A stretch of 64,000 bases of DNA, from positions 93,474,929 to 93,538,928 of the forward strand of contig CM066314.1 in NCBI GenBank assembly GCA_033807775.1. The letters are read 5' to 3'. Each line of letters opens with the position of its first letter. The first letter of the stretch is position 1. Both the position numbers and the translations under genes were made by a program. Of the stretch, positions 10,396 through 20,983 are shown piece by piece. The notes under the pieces were generated by a model. It was given only the letters and a program-made list of their open reading frames with translations, ran no database searches and was not told where the DNA came from. The stretch comes from Saussurea involucrata (taxonomy: Eukaryota > Streptophyta > Magnoliopsida > Asterales > Asteraceae).

Positions 10396-11963
10396 CGCAT
10401 CTGCAAAAGGGATGTTAATATGAAATTTCTTAAAACTTCAAGAAATTTAGAAAAGTTAAGATCCTCCCTTTGGGCTTTAAGCCTATTCGGATATGGCACT
10501 ATCGGGACTACCGGCTTGACCGGTGTTTGCTTTGCCGTGGTGGACTGCTCTTTCTTCTTCTCTTCAACCTTTAAGTTCTCTTCAATCACCACCTCTTCAT
10601 CAACCTCTAGCTCATCCACATCTATGGTCTCAACCTCTTTCTCTTTAGACTCGGTTTCCCTTGATGGCGGCTCTCGTGTTGTGTCTCCACTCAGCTCTTT
10701 GCCACTTCTCAGATAGATGGCATTACACTCCTCATTTGGTTTCTTTTCAGTCATGCTCGGGAATGTGCCGGGGGCTCGGCTTTGTAGGGCTTCCGAAATC
10801 TGCCCCACTTGCCGTTCGAGTATCTTAATGGAGGCGGTGTTTTGATCGGTAGCCGCTTTGATTGTGCTCACCGTGTTTGCTAATTCTCCAACCGCGATGT
10901 CCATCTTTCCCATGAACTTCATCATCATATCTTCCATCCCTGGCTTCTTCTCCTCGGATTGTCCTTCGTTCCTTTGGTTGAAACCTGGAAGACGGTAAAC
11001 ATTGTTAGCATTAGGATAATTAGCAAAGTTAGAAGAATTACCTTGCTGTTGTTGACCGGGTTGACTCCAAGAGAAGTTCGGGTGCTTCTTCCACCCCTCA
11101 TTATAAGTATTTGAGAACGGATCATTCCTCGGTTGGTTGTTCCGGTTTTGTAAGAATTGGACTTGCTCGGGTTCTTGTGGAATACCTCCCTTCAGATGGT
11201 TCGTGATAAAAGCTAGTTGAGCTTTTAATTCTTTCAGCTCATCCGATTCTTGAACGCTCGCGACTCTTCTTACGGCTGATCGTGGATTAGAGAAACTGTG
11301 TTCGGCCAAGTTCTCGATCAGCTCGCATGCTTCTTCATAAGATTTATCCATTAGTGCTCCACCCGATGCGGCAGTGATATCGTTTATGAACTGCGGGTGG
11401 AGTCCACTAAAGAATGTCTGGATGATGACCCATCCGTGCAACCCGTGGTGTGGACACTTCTTCAACATGTCTTTATATCGCTCCCATGCCTCATATAGGG
11501 TCTCTTGGTCCCATTGCGCGAAGTGTGTAATCTCGGCCATTAACTGTGCGGTTCTTCCCGATGGGAAGAATTGCTGGAGGAATGCGGCTTTCAGGTCTGC
11601 CCATGTAGTGATCTGATCCGCTGGCAAACCTTCTATCCAAATTTCAGCTCTCCCCTTGAGTGAGAAGCTGAATAGTCTTAGCTTGATGGCATTTTCCTCC
11701 ATCCCATTGATCTTGAACGTATTGCAAATCCGTTCAAATGCACGAAGGTGGGCATGGGAATCTTCAGTAGGTGCTCCCCCGAACTGGTTCTGCTGTACCA
11801 TGACAATGGTACTCGGCTTAATCTCGAAGTAGTTTGCTGCAGTAGCGGGCGATTGGATGCCTATCCGTGCGGTTGCCACGTTTGGATTGGCAAATGACCG
11901 CATCGGAACTCTCGCCGGAGGAGGCGGATGTGGGTTGTTACCAGGTGGCCTATTGATGGGCAT
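10371..11963 (-). CDS. A array copy 1: gag
   Basis: Open frame of 530 codons for an Athila/Tat-like capsid precursor. Pro-rich N-terminus (residues 1-20), FANPNVATARIGIQ, the retrotransposon gag domain about 85-190 (FAQWDQETLYEAWERYKDMLKK), then the Asn/Gln-rich NEGWKKHPNFSW block, a coiled-coil-prone stretch near 340-390 and an acidic Glu/Val region about 440-480. The last 23 residues are out of frame because of a one-base loss at about 10431; the reading should pass into PR. The N-terminus is also not original: upstream sequence switches directly into an LTR fragment, so the ATG at 11963 is a junction start. Confidence 0.75.
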   Translation of the reverse strand: MPINRPPGNNPHPPPPARVPMRSFANPNVATARIGIQSPATAANYFEIKPSTIVMVQQNQFGGAPTEDSHAHLRAFERICNTFKINGMEENAIKLRLFSFSLKGRAEIWIEGLPADQITTWADLKAAFLQQFFPSGRTAQLMAEITHFAQWDQETLYEAWERYKDMLKKCPHHGLHGWVIIQTFFSGLHPQFINDITAASGGALMDKSYEEACELIENLAEHSFSNPRSAVRRVASVQESDELKELKAQLAFITNHLKGGIPQEPEQVQFLQNRNNQPRNDPFSNTYNEGWKKHPNFSWSQPGQQQQGNSSNFANYPNANNVYRLPGFNQRNEGQSEEKKPGMEDMMMKFMGKMDIAVGELANTVSTIKAATDQNTASIKILERQVGQISEALQSRAPGTFPSMTEKKPNEECNAIYLRSGKELSGDTTREPPSRETESKEKEVETIDVDELEVDEEVVIEENLKVEEKKKEQSTTAKQTPVKPVVPIVPYPNRLKAQREDLNFSKFLEVLRNFILTSLLQMRWHKCPHA

Positions 11964-12148
11964 TTCGTTGGCTTCGTTTTGGACTCGTTTTAGGCTCCTT
12001 TTAGCTTCTTTTCTCGATGAACGCTGTCTTTTGGATTACCTGTTCATTTCACTAGATAAACCATTAAAAATCCACGCCTTTTTGCTAGAATACAAGCCAA
12101 TCTCATTGGTTTGAGAACTGAAAATAACGCCAAAAAGTGGCGTTATCA
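11964..12148 (-). repeat. LTR fragment between array copies 1 and 2
   Basis: About 185 bp equal to the outermost U3 part of LTR A (compare 7357-7541), ending GCGTTATCA. It abuts the gag start of copy 1 without primer binding site, leader or remaining LTR. Identical junctions occur at 14752 and 17542. Confidence 0.85.
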
Positions 12149-12550
12149 ATCACGAACACATGAACAATTACTCTTTCTAGAAATGGTTGAGCAATCACGA
12201 AGGAGAGATATCGGAGAAAAGGGAGAGAGAGAGAGAGAGCACACGCAAAAGAAAACAAAGCAGAAAGCGAAAGAAGGCAAAACAACGAAACACACAAAGC
12301 AGGAAAGGAAAACACATCACGAAAACAAAAACAGAGGACCCCGCGGTTTGGCACGCGGTTTGTAGGTCGCGGCACAAGCCGCGTAAGTCCCTGTTTCAGC
12401 TATTTTTTGATTTTTCGTTTTTTTTCATTTTTAAGGTTTTTCGTAAATAAGAACACGCTCAAAAACTGGAAATTAAAAACAAAAACTAACCTCGGTGGGA
12501 TGCCTCCCACCCAGCGCCGTAGTTAGAGTCGTTGCACGACTATGTGGTTC
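12149..12550 (-). other. Spacer of array copy 2 (non-coding)
   Basis: About 400 bp between the PR stop and the LTR fragment. It contains a GA-rich stretch (12210-12240) and the GC-rich GCGGTTTG/CAAGCCGCG repeat at 12340-12385. It lacks the 2.2 kb region and the polypurine tract present before the complete 3' LTR at 7541. Equivalent spacers lie at 14937-15340 and 17727-18128. Confidence 0.7.
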
Positions 12551-13183
12551 TCAACTCGGCTCGGTATCCGCGGACTCGAATCGCCCACACTTGCGGTTCT
12601 TCGAGGGTTTTTCCTCATCTGGCTCTCCTCGGCCATCTCCGTCTCTACGCCTTCCGTGCTCGAACATCTTGAAAACTACCTTCTCATCACCGACTCGTAA
12701 GGTCATCTCTCCTTCCTCCACATCTATCAACGCTATACTTGTGGCTAGGAATGATCTCCCCAAAATAAGTGGGACCTCTATATCTTCATCAACGTCCAGC
12801 ACCACGAAGTCCACCGGGAAATAAAAATTTCCAACCTTGATGAGCACATTTTCTATCACTCCGTACGGGTATACGATCGATCTATCCGCGAGCTTGAGCG
12901 TCATGAACGTCGGCTGCACTTCTCCCAATCCCAGTTTCCTGAAAACAGATAAAGGCATTAAATTAATACTAGCTCCTAAATCACATAATACCTTATCAAA
13001 AGAAAACTTCCCAATTTGAATAGGGATTGAAAAACTCCCTGGATCTTTGAGCTTCGGGGGAAGCTTGTTCTGAATAATTGCGCTGCACTCCTCAGTAAGT
13101 GCAACGGTGGACTGGTGATTGATCGCCCTCTTTTTGGATAGAATCTCCTTCATGAACTTCATGCATGAGGGCATTTGTGCCAA
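12551..13183 (-). CDS. A array copy 2: protease domain
   Basis: 210 codons, differing from copy 1 at two residues by eye (D22 to N, T153 to A). Same active site DLGASINLMP at residues 68-77, same charged tail and stop, same split from gag by the one-base loss (at about 13219). Confidence 0.75.
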   Translation of the reverse strand: MAQMPSCMKFMKEILSKKRAINHQSTVALTEECSAIIQNKLPPKLKDPGSFSIPIQIGKFSFDKVLCDLGASINLMPLSVFRKLGLGEVQPTFMTLKLADRSIVYPYGVIENVLIKVGNFYFPVDFVVLDVDEDIEVPLILGRSFLATSIALIDVEEGEMTLRVGDEKVVFKMFEHGRRRDGDGRGEPDEEKPSKNRKCGRFESADTEPS

Positions 13184-14751
13184 CGCATCTGCAAAAGGGA
13201 TGTTAATATGAAATTTCTTAAAACTTCAAGAAATTTAGAAAAGTTAAGATCCTCCCTTTGGGCTTTAAGCCTATTCGGATATGGCACTATCGGGACTACC
13301 GGCTTGACCGGTGTTTGCTTTGCCGTGGTGGACTGCTCTTTCTTCTTCTCTTCAACCTTTAAGTTCTCTTCAATCACCACCTCTTCATCAACCTCTAGCT
13401 CATCAACATCTATGGTCTCAACCTCTTTCTCTTTAGGCTCGGTTTCCCTTGATGTCGGCTCTCGTGTTGTGTCTCCACTCAGCTCCTTGCCACTTCTCAG
13501 ATAGATGGCATTACACTCCTCCTTTGGTTTCTTTTCAGTCATGCTCGGGAATGTGCCGGGGGCTCGGCTTTGTAGGGCTTCCGAAATCTGCCCCACTTGT
13601 CGTTCGAGTATCTTAATGGAGGCGGTGTTTTGATCGGTAGACGCTTTGATTGTGCTCACCGTGTTTGCTAATTCTCCAACCGCGATGTCCATCTTTCCCA
13701 TGAACTTCATCATCATATCTTCCAGCCCCGGCTTCTTCTCCTCGGATTGTCCTTCGTTCCTTTGGTTGAAACCTGGAGGACGGTAAACATTGTTAGCATT
13801 AGGATAATTAGCAAAGTTAGAAGAATTACCTTGCTGTTGTTGACCGGGTTGACTCCAAGAGAAGTTCGGGTGCTTCTTCCACCCCTCATTATAAGTATTT
13901 GAGAACGGATCATTCCTCGGTTGGTTGTTCCGGTTTTGTAAGAATTGGACTTGCTCGGGTTCTTGTGGAATACCTCCCTTCAGATGGTTCGTGATAAAAG
14001 CTAGATGAGCTTTTAATTCTTTCAGCTCATCCGATTCTTGAACGCTCGCGACTCTTCTTACGGCTGATCGTGGAGTAGAGAAACTGTGTTCGGCCAAGTT
14101 CTCGATCAGCTCGCATGCTTCTTCATAAGATTTATCCATTAGTGCTCCACCCGATGCGGCAGTGATATCGTTTTTGAACTGCGGGTGGAGTCCACTAAAG
14201 AATGTATGGATGATGACCCATCCGTGCAACCCGTGGTGTGGACACTTCTTCAACATGTCTTTATATCGCTCCCATGCCTCATATAGGGTCTCTTGGTCCC
14301 ATTGTGCGAAGTGTGTAATCTCGGCCATTAACTGTGCGGTTCTTCCCGATGGGAAGAATTTCTGGAGGAATGCGGCTTTCAGGTCTGCCCATGTAGTGAT
14401 CTGATCCGCTGGCAAACCTTCTATCCAAATTTCAGCTCTCCCCTTGAGTGAGAAGCTGAATAGTCTTAGCTTGATGGCATTTTCCTCCATCCCATTGATC
14501 TTGAACGTATTGCAAATCCGTTCAAATGCACGAAGGTGGGCATGGGAATCTTCAGTAGGTGCTCCCCCGAACTGGTTCTGCTGTACCATGACAATGGTAC
14601 TTGGCTTAATCTCGAAGTAGTTTGCTGCAGTAGCGGGCGATTGGATGCCTATCCGTGCGGTTACCACGTTTGGATTGGCAAATGACCGCATCGGAACTCT
14701 CGCCGGAGGAGGCGGATGTGGGTTGTTACCAGGTGGCCTATTGATGGGCAT
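13159..14751 (-). CDS. A array copy 2: gag
   Basis: 530-codon gag frame, near-identical to copy 1 with scattered substitutions (for example Q to K in FLQKFFPSGR and I to K in PQFKND). It ends out of frame through the shared one-base loss and begins at the shared LTR-gag junction, which shows both changes predate amplification. Confidence 0.75.
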   Translation of the reverse strand: MPINRPPGNNPHPPPPARVPMRSFANPNVVTARIGIQSPATAANYFEIKPSTIVMVQQNQFGGAPTEDSHAHLRAFERICNTFKINGMEENAIKLRLFSFSLKGRAEIWIEGLPADQITTWADLKAAFLQKFFPSGRTAQLMAEITHFAQWDQETLYEAWERYKDMLKKCPHHGLHGWVIIHTFFSGLHPQFKNDITAASGGALMDKSYEEACELIENLAEHSFSTPRSAVRRVASVQESDELKELKAHLAFITNHLKGGIPQEPEQVQFLQNRNNQPRNDPFSNTYNEGWKKHPNFSWSQPGQQQQGNSSNFANYPNANNVYRPPGFNQRNEGQSEEKKPGLEDMMMKFMGKMDIAVGELANTVSTIKASTDQNTASIKILERQVGQISEALQSRAPGTFPSMTEKKPKEECNAIYLRSGKELSGDTTREPTSRETEPKEKEVETIDVDELEVDEEVVIEENLKVEEKKKEQSTTAKQTPVKPVVPIVPYPNRLKAQREDLNFSKFLEVLRNFILTSLLQMRWHKCPHA

Positions 14752-14936
14752 TTCGTTGGCTTCGTTTTGGACTCGTTTTAGGCTCCTTTTAGCTTCTTTT
14801 CTCGATGAACGTTGTCTTTTGGATTACCTGTTCATTTCACTAGATAAACCATTAAAAATCCACGCCTTTTTGCTAGAATACAAGCCAATCTCATTGGTTT
14901 GAGAACTGAAAATAACGCCAAAAAGTAGCGTTATCA
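14752..14936 (-). repeat. LTR fragment between array copies 2 and 3
   Basis: Same 185 bp U3 piece. It carries AAAAAGTAGCG where the fragment at 12148 has AAAAAGTGGCG. The fragment at 17726 shares the A variant, so copies 2 and 3 are joined by the more closely related pair of spacers. Confidence 0.82.
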
Positions 14937-15340
14937 ATCACGAACACATGAACAATTACTCTTTCTAGAAATGGTTGAGCAATCACGAAGGAGAGATATC
15001 GGAGAAAAAGGAGAGAGAGAGAGAGAGCACACGCAAAAGAAAACAAAGCAGAAAGCGAAAGAAGGCAAAACAACGAAACACACAAAGCAGGAAAGGAAAA
15101 CACAGCACGAAAACAAAAACAGAGGACCCCGCGGTTTGGCACGCGGTTTGTAGGCCGCGGCACAAGCCGCGTAAGTCCCTGTTTCAGCTATTTTTTGATT
15201 TTTCGTTTTTTTTTTCATTTTTAAGGTTTTTCGTAAATAAGAACACGCTCAAAAACTGGAAATTAAAAACAAAAACTAACCTCGGTGGGATGCCTCCCAC
15301 CCAGCGCCGTAGTTAGAGTCGTTGCACGACTATGTGGTTC

Positions 15341-15973
15341 TCAACTCGGCTCGGTATCCGCGGACTCGAATCGCCCACACTTGCGGTTCTTCGAGGGTTT
15401 TTCCTCATCTGGCTCTCCTCGGCCATCTCCGTCTCTACGCCTTCCGTGCTCGAACATCTTGAAAACTACCTTCTCATCACCGACTCGTAAGGTCATCTCT
15501 CCTTCCTCCACATCTATCAACGCTATACTTGTGGCTAGGAATGATCTCCCCAAAATAAGTGGGACCTCTATATCTTCATCAACGTCCAGCACCACGAAGT
15601 CCACCGGGAAATAAAAATTTCCAACCTTGATGAGCACATTTTCTATCACTCCGTACGGGTATACGATCGATCTATCCGCGAGCTTGAGCGTCATGAACGT
15701 CGGCTGCACTTTTCCCAATCCCAGTTTCCTGAAAACAGATAAAGGCATTAAATTAATACTAGCTCCTAAATCACATAATACCTTATCAAAAGAAAACTTC
15801 CCAATTTGAATAGGGATTGAAAAACTCCCTGGATCTTTGAGCTTCGGGGGAAGCTTGTTCTGAATAATTGCGCTGCACTCCTCAGTAAGTGCAACGGTGG
15901 ACTGGTGATCGATCGCCCTCTTTTTGGATAGAATCTCCTTCATGAACTTCATGCATGAGGGCATTTGTGCCAA
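15341..15973 (-). CDS. A array copy 3: protease domain
   Basis: 210 codons with active site DLGASINLMP at 68-77. One residue difference from the others is E92 to K (LGKVQPTF). Otherwise as copies 1 and 2, including the non-pol tail and separation from gag. Confidence 0.75.
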   Translation of the reverse strand: MAQMPSCMKFMKEILSKKRAIDHQSTVALTEECSAIIQNKLPPKLKDPGSFSIPIQIGKFSFDKVLCDLGASINLMPLSVFRKLGLGKVQPTFMTLKLADRSIVYPYGVIENVLIKVGNFYFPVDFVVLDVDEDIEVPLILGRSFLATSIALIDVEEGEMTLRVGDEKVVFKMFEHGRRRDGDGRGEPDEEKPSKNRKCGRFESADTEPS

Positions 15974-17541
15974 CGCATCTGCAAAAGGGATGTTAATATG
16001 AAATTTCTTAAAACTTCAAGAAATTTAGAAAAGTTAAGATCCTCCCTTTGGGCTTTAAGCCTATTCGGATATGGCACTATCGGGACTACCGGCTTGACCG
16101 GTGTTTGCTTTGCCGTGGTGGACTGCTCTTTCTTCTTCTCTTCAACCTTTAAGTTCTCTTCAATCACCACCTCTTCATCAACCTCTAGCTCATCAACATC
16201 TATGGTCTCAACCTCTTTCTCTTTAGGCTCGGTTTCCCTTGATGGCGGCTCTCGTGTTGTGTCTCCACTCAGCTCCTTGCCACTTCTCAGATAGATGGCA
16301 TTACACTCCTCCTTTGGTTTCTTTTCAGTCATGCTCGGGAATGTGCCGGGGGCTCGGCTTTGTAGGGCTTCCGAAATCTGCTCCACTTGTCGTTCGAGTA
16401 TCTTAATGGAGGCGGTGTTTTGATCGGTAGCCGCTTTGATTGTGCTCACCGTGTTTGCTAATTCTCCAACCGCGATGTCCATCTTTCCCATGAACTTCAT
16501 CATCATATCTTCCAGCCCCGGCTTCTTCTCCTCGGATTGTCCTTCGTTCCTTTGGTTGAAACCTGGAGGACGGTAAACATTGTTAGCATTAGGATAATTA
16601 GCAAAGTTAGAAGAATTACCTTGCTGTTGTTGACCGGGTTGACTCCAAGAGAAGTTCGGGTGCTTCTTCCACCCCTCATTATAAGTATTTGAGAACGGAT
16701 CATTCCTCGGTTGGTTGTTCCGGTTTTGTAAGAATTGGACTTGCTCGGGTTCTTGTGGAATACCTCCCTTCAGATGGTTCGTGATAAAAGCTAGATGAGC
16801 TTTTAATTCTTTCAGCTCATCCGATTCTTGAACGCTCGCGACTCTTCTTACGGCTGATCGTGGAGTAGAGAAACTGTGTTCGGCCAAGTTCTCGATCAGC
16901 TCGCATGCTTCTTCATAAGATTTATCCATTAGTGCTCCACCCGATGCGGCAGTGATATCGTTTTTGAACTGCGGGTGGAGTCCACTAAAGAATGTCTGGA
17001 TGATGACCCATCCGTGCAACCCGTGGTGTGGACACTTCTTCAACATGTCTTTATATCGCTCCCATGCCTCATATAGGGTCTCTTGGTCCCATTGTGCGAA
17101 GTGTGTAATCTCGGCCATTAACTGTGCGGTTCTTCCCGATGGGAAGAATTTCTGGAGGAATGCGGCTTTCAGGTCTGCCCATGTAGTGATCTGATCCGCT
17201 GGCAAACCTTCTATCCAAATTTCAGCTCTCCCCTTGAGTGAGAAGCTGAATAGTCTTAGCTTGATGGCATTTTCCTCCATCCCATTGATCTTGAACGTAT
17301 TGCAAATCCGTTCAAATGCACGAAGGTGGGCATGGGAATCTTCAGTAGGTGCTCCCCCGAACTGGTTCTGCTGTACCATGACAATGGTACTTGGCTTAAT
17401 CTCGAAGTAGTTTGCTGCAGTAGCGGGCGATTGGATGCCTATCCGTGCGGTTGCCACGTTTGGATTGGCAAATGACCGCATCGGAACTCTCGCCGGAGGA
17501 GGCGGATGTGGGTTGTTACCAGGTGGCCTATTGATGGGCAT
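15949..17541 (-). CDS. A array copy 3: gag
   Basis: 530-codon gag frame, near-identical to copies 1 and 2 (for example RQVEQIS where the others read RQVGQIS). Shared out-of-frame end and shared junction start. A capsid-type product is possible if the LTR fragment or upstream sequence gives a transcript, but the fragment lacks the LTR portion where transcription would normally start, so expression is doubtful. Confidence 0.75.
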   Translation of the reverse strand: MPINRPPGNNPHPPPPARVPMRSFANPNVATARIGIQSPATAANYFEIKPSTIVMVQQNQFGGAPTEDSHAHLRAFERICNTFKINGMEENAIKLRLFSFSLKGRAEIWIEGLPADQITTWADLKAAFLQKFFPSGRTAQLMAEITHFAQWDQETLYEAWERYKDMLKKCPHHGLHGWVIIQTFFSGLHPQFKNDITAASGGALMDKSYEEACELIENLAEHSFSTPRSAVRRVASVQESDELKELKAHLAFITNHLKGGIPQEPEQVQFLQNRNNQPRNDPFSNTYNEGWKKHPNFSWSQPGQQQQGNSSNFANYPNANNVYRPPGFNQRNEGQSEEKKPGLEDMMMKFMGKMDIAVGELANTVSTIKAATDQNTASIKILERQVEQISEALQSRAPGTFPSMTEKKPKEECNAIYLRSGKELSGDTTREPPSRETEPKEKEVETIDVDELEVDEEVVIEENLKVEEKKKEQSTTAKQTPVKPVVPIVPYPNRLKAQREDLNFSKFLEVLRNFILTSLLQMRWHKCPHA

Positions 17542-17726
17542 TTCGTTGGCTTCGTTTTGGACTCGTTTTAGGCTCCTTTTAGCTTCTTTTCTCGATGAAC
17601 GTTGTCTTTTGGATTACCTGTTCATTTCACTAGATAAACCATTAAAAATCCACGCCTTTTTGCTAGAATACAAGCCAATCTCATTGGTTTGAGAACTGAA
17701 AATAACGCCAAAAAGTAGCGTTATCA
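17542..17726 (-). repeat. LTR fragment between array copy 3 and A's own PR spacer
   Basis: Third 185 bp U3 fragment with the same junction to gag at 17541. On its right is the spacer of the PR that belongs to the diverged gag of A (18129 onward), so this marks where the amplified subtype meets the resident element. Confidence 0.82.
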
Positions 17727-18128
17727 ATCACGAACACATGAACAATTACTCTTTCTAGAAATGGTTGAGCAATCACGAAGGAGAGATATCGGAGAAAAAG
17801 GAGAGAGAGAGAGAGAGCACACGCAAAAGAAAACAAAGCAGAAAGCGAAAGAAGGCAAAACAACGAAACACACAAAGCAGGAAAGGAAAACACAGCACGA
17901 AAACAAAAACAGAGGACCCCGCGGTTTGGCACGCGGTTTGTAGGCCGCGGCACAAGCCGCGTAAGTCCCTGTTTCAGCTATTTTTTGATTTTTCGTTTTT
18001 TTTTCATTTTTAAGGTTTTTCGTAAATAAGAACACGCTCAAAAACTGGAAATTAAAAAGAAAACTAATCTCGGTGGGATGCCTCCCACCCAGCGCCGTAG
18101 TTAGAGTCGTGGCACGACTGTGTGGTTC

Positions 18129-19095
18129 TCAACTCGGCTCGGTATCCGCGGACTCGAATCGCCCACACTTGTGGTTCTTCGCGGATTTTTCCTCATCTGG
18201 CTCTCCTTTGCCATCCCCGTCTCTACGCCTTCCATGCTCGAACATCTTGAAAACCTCCTTCACATCACCAACTCTTAAGGTCATCTCTCCTTCCTCCACA
18301 TCTATCAACGCTCTACCTGTGGCCAGGAACGATCTCCACAAAATGAGCGGGACCTCTACATCTTCATCCACGTCCAGCACCACGAAGTCCACCAGGAAAT
18401 AAAAATTTCCATCCTTGATGAGCACATCTTCTATCACTCCGTACGGGTATACAATCGATCTATCCGCGAGCTTGAGCGTCATGAACGTCGGCTGCACTTC
18501 TCCCAATCCCAGTTTCCTGAAAACAGATAAAGGCATTAAATTAATACTAGCTCCTAAATCATATAATACCTTATCAAAAGAAAACTTCCCAATTTGAATA
18601 GGGATTGAAAAACTCCCTGGATCTTTGAGCTTCGGGGGAAGCTTGTTCTGAATAATTGCGCTGCACTACTCAATAAGTGCAACGGTGGACTGGTGATCGA
18701 TCGCCCTCTTCTTGGATAAAATCTCCTTCATGAACTTCATGTATGAGGGCATTTGTGCCAACGCATCTGCAAAAGGGATGTTAATATGCAATTTCTTAAA
18801 AACTTCAAGAAATTTAGAAAAGTTAAGATCCTCCCTTTGGGCTTTAAGCCTATTCGGATATGGCACTATCGGGACTACCGGCTTGACCGGTGTTTGCTTT
18901 GCCGTGGTGGACTGCTCTTTCTTCTTCTCTTCACTCTTTGAGCTCTCTTCAATCACCACCTCTTCATCAGCCTCCAACTCATCCTCATCTACAATCTCCA
19001 CATCTTGCCTTTCGGGCTCGACTTCCTTTGATGACGGCTCTCTTGTAAGATCTCCATTCAGCTCCTTGCCACTTCTCAGATAGATGGCATTACAC
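18129..19095 (-). pseudogene. A resident gag C-terminus and protease, cut by B
   Basis: Second half of A's own gag-PR; the first half is at 32614-33937 on the other side of B. Gag tail and PR are in one frame here, unlike in the array copies, which shows the ancestral arrangement. A TAG at 18666-18668 breaks the frame 43 codons before the MPLSVFRKL block. The active site reads YDLGASINLMP. The charged tail and stop after PR are as in the array. Left of B, TACAC at 19091-19095 is one copy of the target-site duplication. Confidence 0.8.
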
Positions 19096-19655
19096 TGTAA
19101 CGACCCGGTTTCCCAAACATACAACAAATAACATATATTGCATACCATCGTTACTTTCATAAAAGAAAATTACATAATAATTCACATACGGTCCCATAGT
19201 CTCGAAACTACAAAATACATAAAAGCTTCCTAATCAACATCAGTCATCAAAAAGCGTCCTACTCTTTATCCTTTCCTTTGCCGCTATAATTTTCCTCGAC
19301 CTGGAATACATATTTTTGAAAACAAAATGAGGGTTAGACCAAACGGTCTAGTGAGATAATCCCTGTCATTTCAAAATCGTTAAAAACCCAATTTATATAA
19401 AATCCTTTATATAAATACACATATATCACAAATACTCAAATACCAAATAAGACTCGTGCATCGTGTACCACTCATCCTTCACATCTTTCACATCATTCCC
19501 ATGGCCATATTAGTTGGTTACGAGCCAACTCTTCGCTGTACAACAAATACAGCATCGTTGTACAACAATTACAGCACCGATGTACAACAATTACAGCAAA
19601 CATCCGCCGACATAGTTCGGCAAGTGCTCTCGTGTAGTGTAATGCATATATAAAT

Positions 19656-19720
<65 letters not shown>

Positions 19721-20983
19721 CAATATATCATATTGTCATTTATAAAACCTTTCATCACATTCCAACCATATATATATATATATTAATATATACATCTCAA
19801 TATATCACATTTTCTTTTATAAAAAACGTCACCACATTCCAACCACATATACATCTCAATATAAACACATAATCACATCACGAATCATATTCTCAATCCA
19901 TACATATCCACCTCATATATATATCACATATATATGTATCCCAGTTGAAAACGTTTTAAAGTAAAACTCACTTGTTTGTCTTATCAAAATGTTCTCCAAG
20001 CTTTTCTCAAAGAATTCAGCTTCACTTCAATTTCACAGAATCTGAAACAATCATATACAAGTATTGCTTTACCACTTTGAACACATAGGGCTTACTAGGA
20101 CTAAGAGCTTTAGATAACTCTATCTAACTCTTATCCTCAATTGTCTTCCCCAAGCCCGAACTTAAGTCAAGTCCATAGTATTTTAGTCCTCATTCATATT
20201 CTATCTAAGAATTAACAAAACACAGGTTACTGGATACTTAAAAGTGTTTAGATTCTCCAAAATGACCAAACCGCAAAAGTATCCGGATACCTCAAATTAT
20301 CCGGACAACACAACTTTTCCGGACAACGAGACTTTTACGGACAACCTATACAATACGGATGTCATCCGGACACCAAAGTAATCCGGACAGTATCCGGTAT
20401 CTCGTTTCATCCTGAAAACTTAAAGAAAATAGAACTTACCCGGATAAAGAACTCATCTGGACACCTTTAGAACATTAACCGGACACCACCCACAAACTAC
20501 CCGGATACTATCAACAATACTACCCGGATACCTTCATCCTATCCGGAAAACTCTGTCTGTTTGCATAATTTCAACCAAGAAACCGACTGAATTAACCCTA
20601 GATATGAAATCGGTTATTCTACTCCGATAGAAACTACCTAATAGCAATTACACACATAATTTGTAAAGGAAACATACCTGAATTCAGTTCCAAGTGCACC
20701 AATTGATGCCTTAACCTAGCTTTCTCTTCTTTTCCCCTTCTTGCCTCCAAACACACACACACACCTTAGGATAATATCTGAGTTTCTGTTGTTTGTGAAT
20801 TATCTGATTACCAAGGGATAATATCTAACCAATATTTACCCTCTAAACCCTAAACTATCCATTAATGACCCAAAACACCCTTAACTCCTAATTTAACCCA
20901 AACTTACCCTAAACATTAAATATAAAGTTAAATAAATTTAACGAAACTAACATTTAACTAACGAACTTACCCGGGGTATTACA
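19096..20983 (-). repeat. LTR-B1, 3' LTR of B (1888 bp)
   Basis: Ends form an imperfect 13-base inverted repeat. Within it: TAGACC/GGTCTA hairpin at 19335-19350, AGTTGG/CCAACT hairpin at 19512-19530, three near-copies of TTGTACAACAATTACAGCA at about 19535-19600, an AT microsatellite and a cluster of TCCGGA-type motifs at 20270-20550. Confidence 0.87.
19660..19716. repeat. (AT)n microsatellite in LTR-B1
   Basis: About 57 bp of uninterrupted AT. The same place holds about 66 bp in LTR-B2 (25571-25636) and about 12 bp in LTR-B3 (31341-31352), which accounts for most of the LTR length differences. Confidence 0.95.

Larger units (their letters stand above)
11964..17541 (-). repeat. Tandem array, two complete 2.79 kb units of gag-PR-spacer-LTR fragment
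   Basis: Unit boundaries by the gag-LTR junction are 11963/11964, 14751/14752 and 17541/17542, giving periods of 2788 and 2790 bp. With the flanking partial units there are three gag-PR copies of the same subtype. Copies are almost identical: the three gag frames differ at only a handful of residues. All share the same gag-end frameshift and the same LTR-gag junction. The order within each unit in element sense is gag, PR, about 400 bp spacer, 185 bp of LTR. Confidence 0.88.

Noticed and set aside
9700..17726. CRISPR-like or centromeric satellite array
   Set aside because: The 2.8-kb units are coding gag-PR-LTR pieces with retroelement junctions; there are no short repeat-spacer units and no 150-180 bp monomers.
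9707..18402. Plus-strand frames of about 109 codons repeated in each array unit (9707, 10387, 12495, 13175, 15285, 15965, 18073)
   Set aside because: Antisense shadows of PR and of the acidic gag region; the repetition follows from the tandem array.
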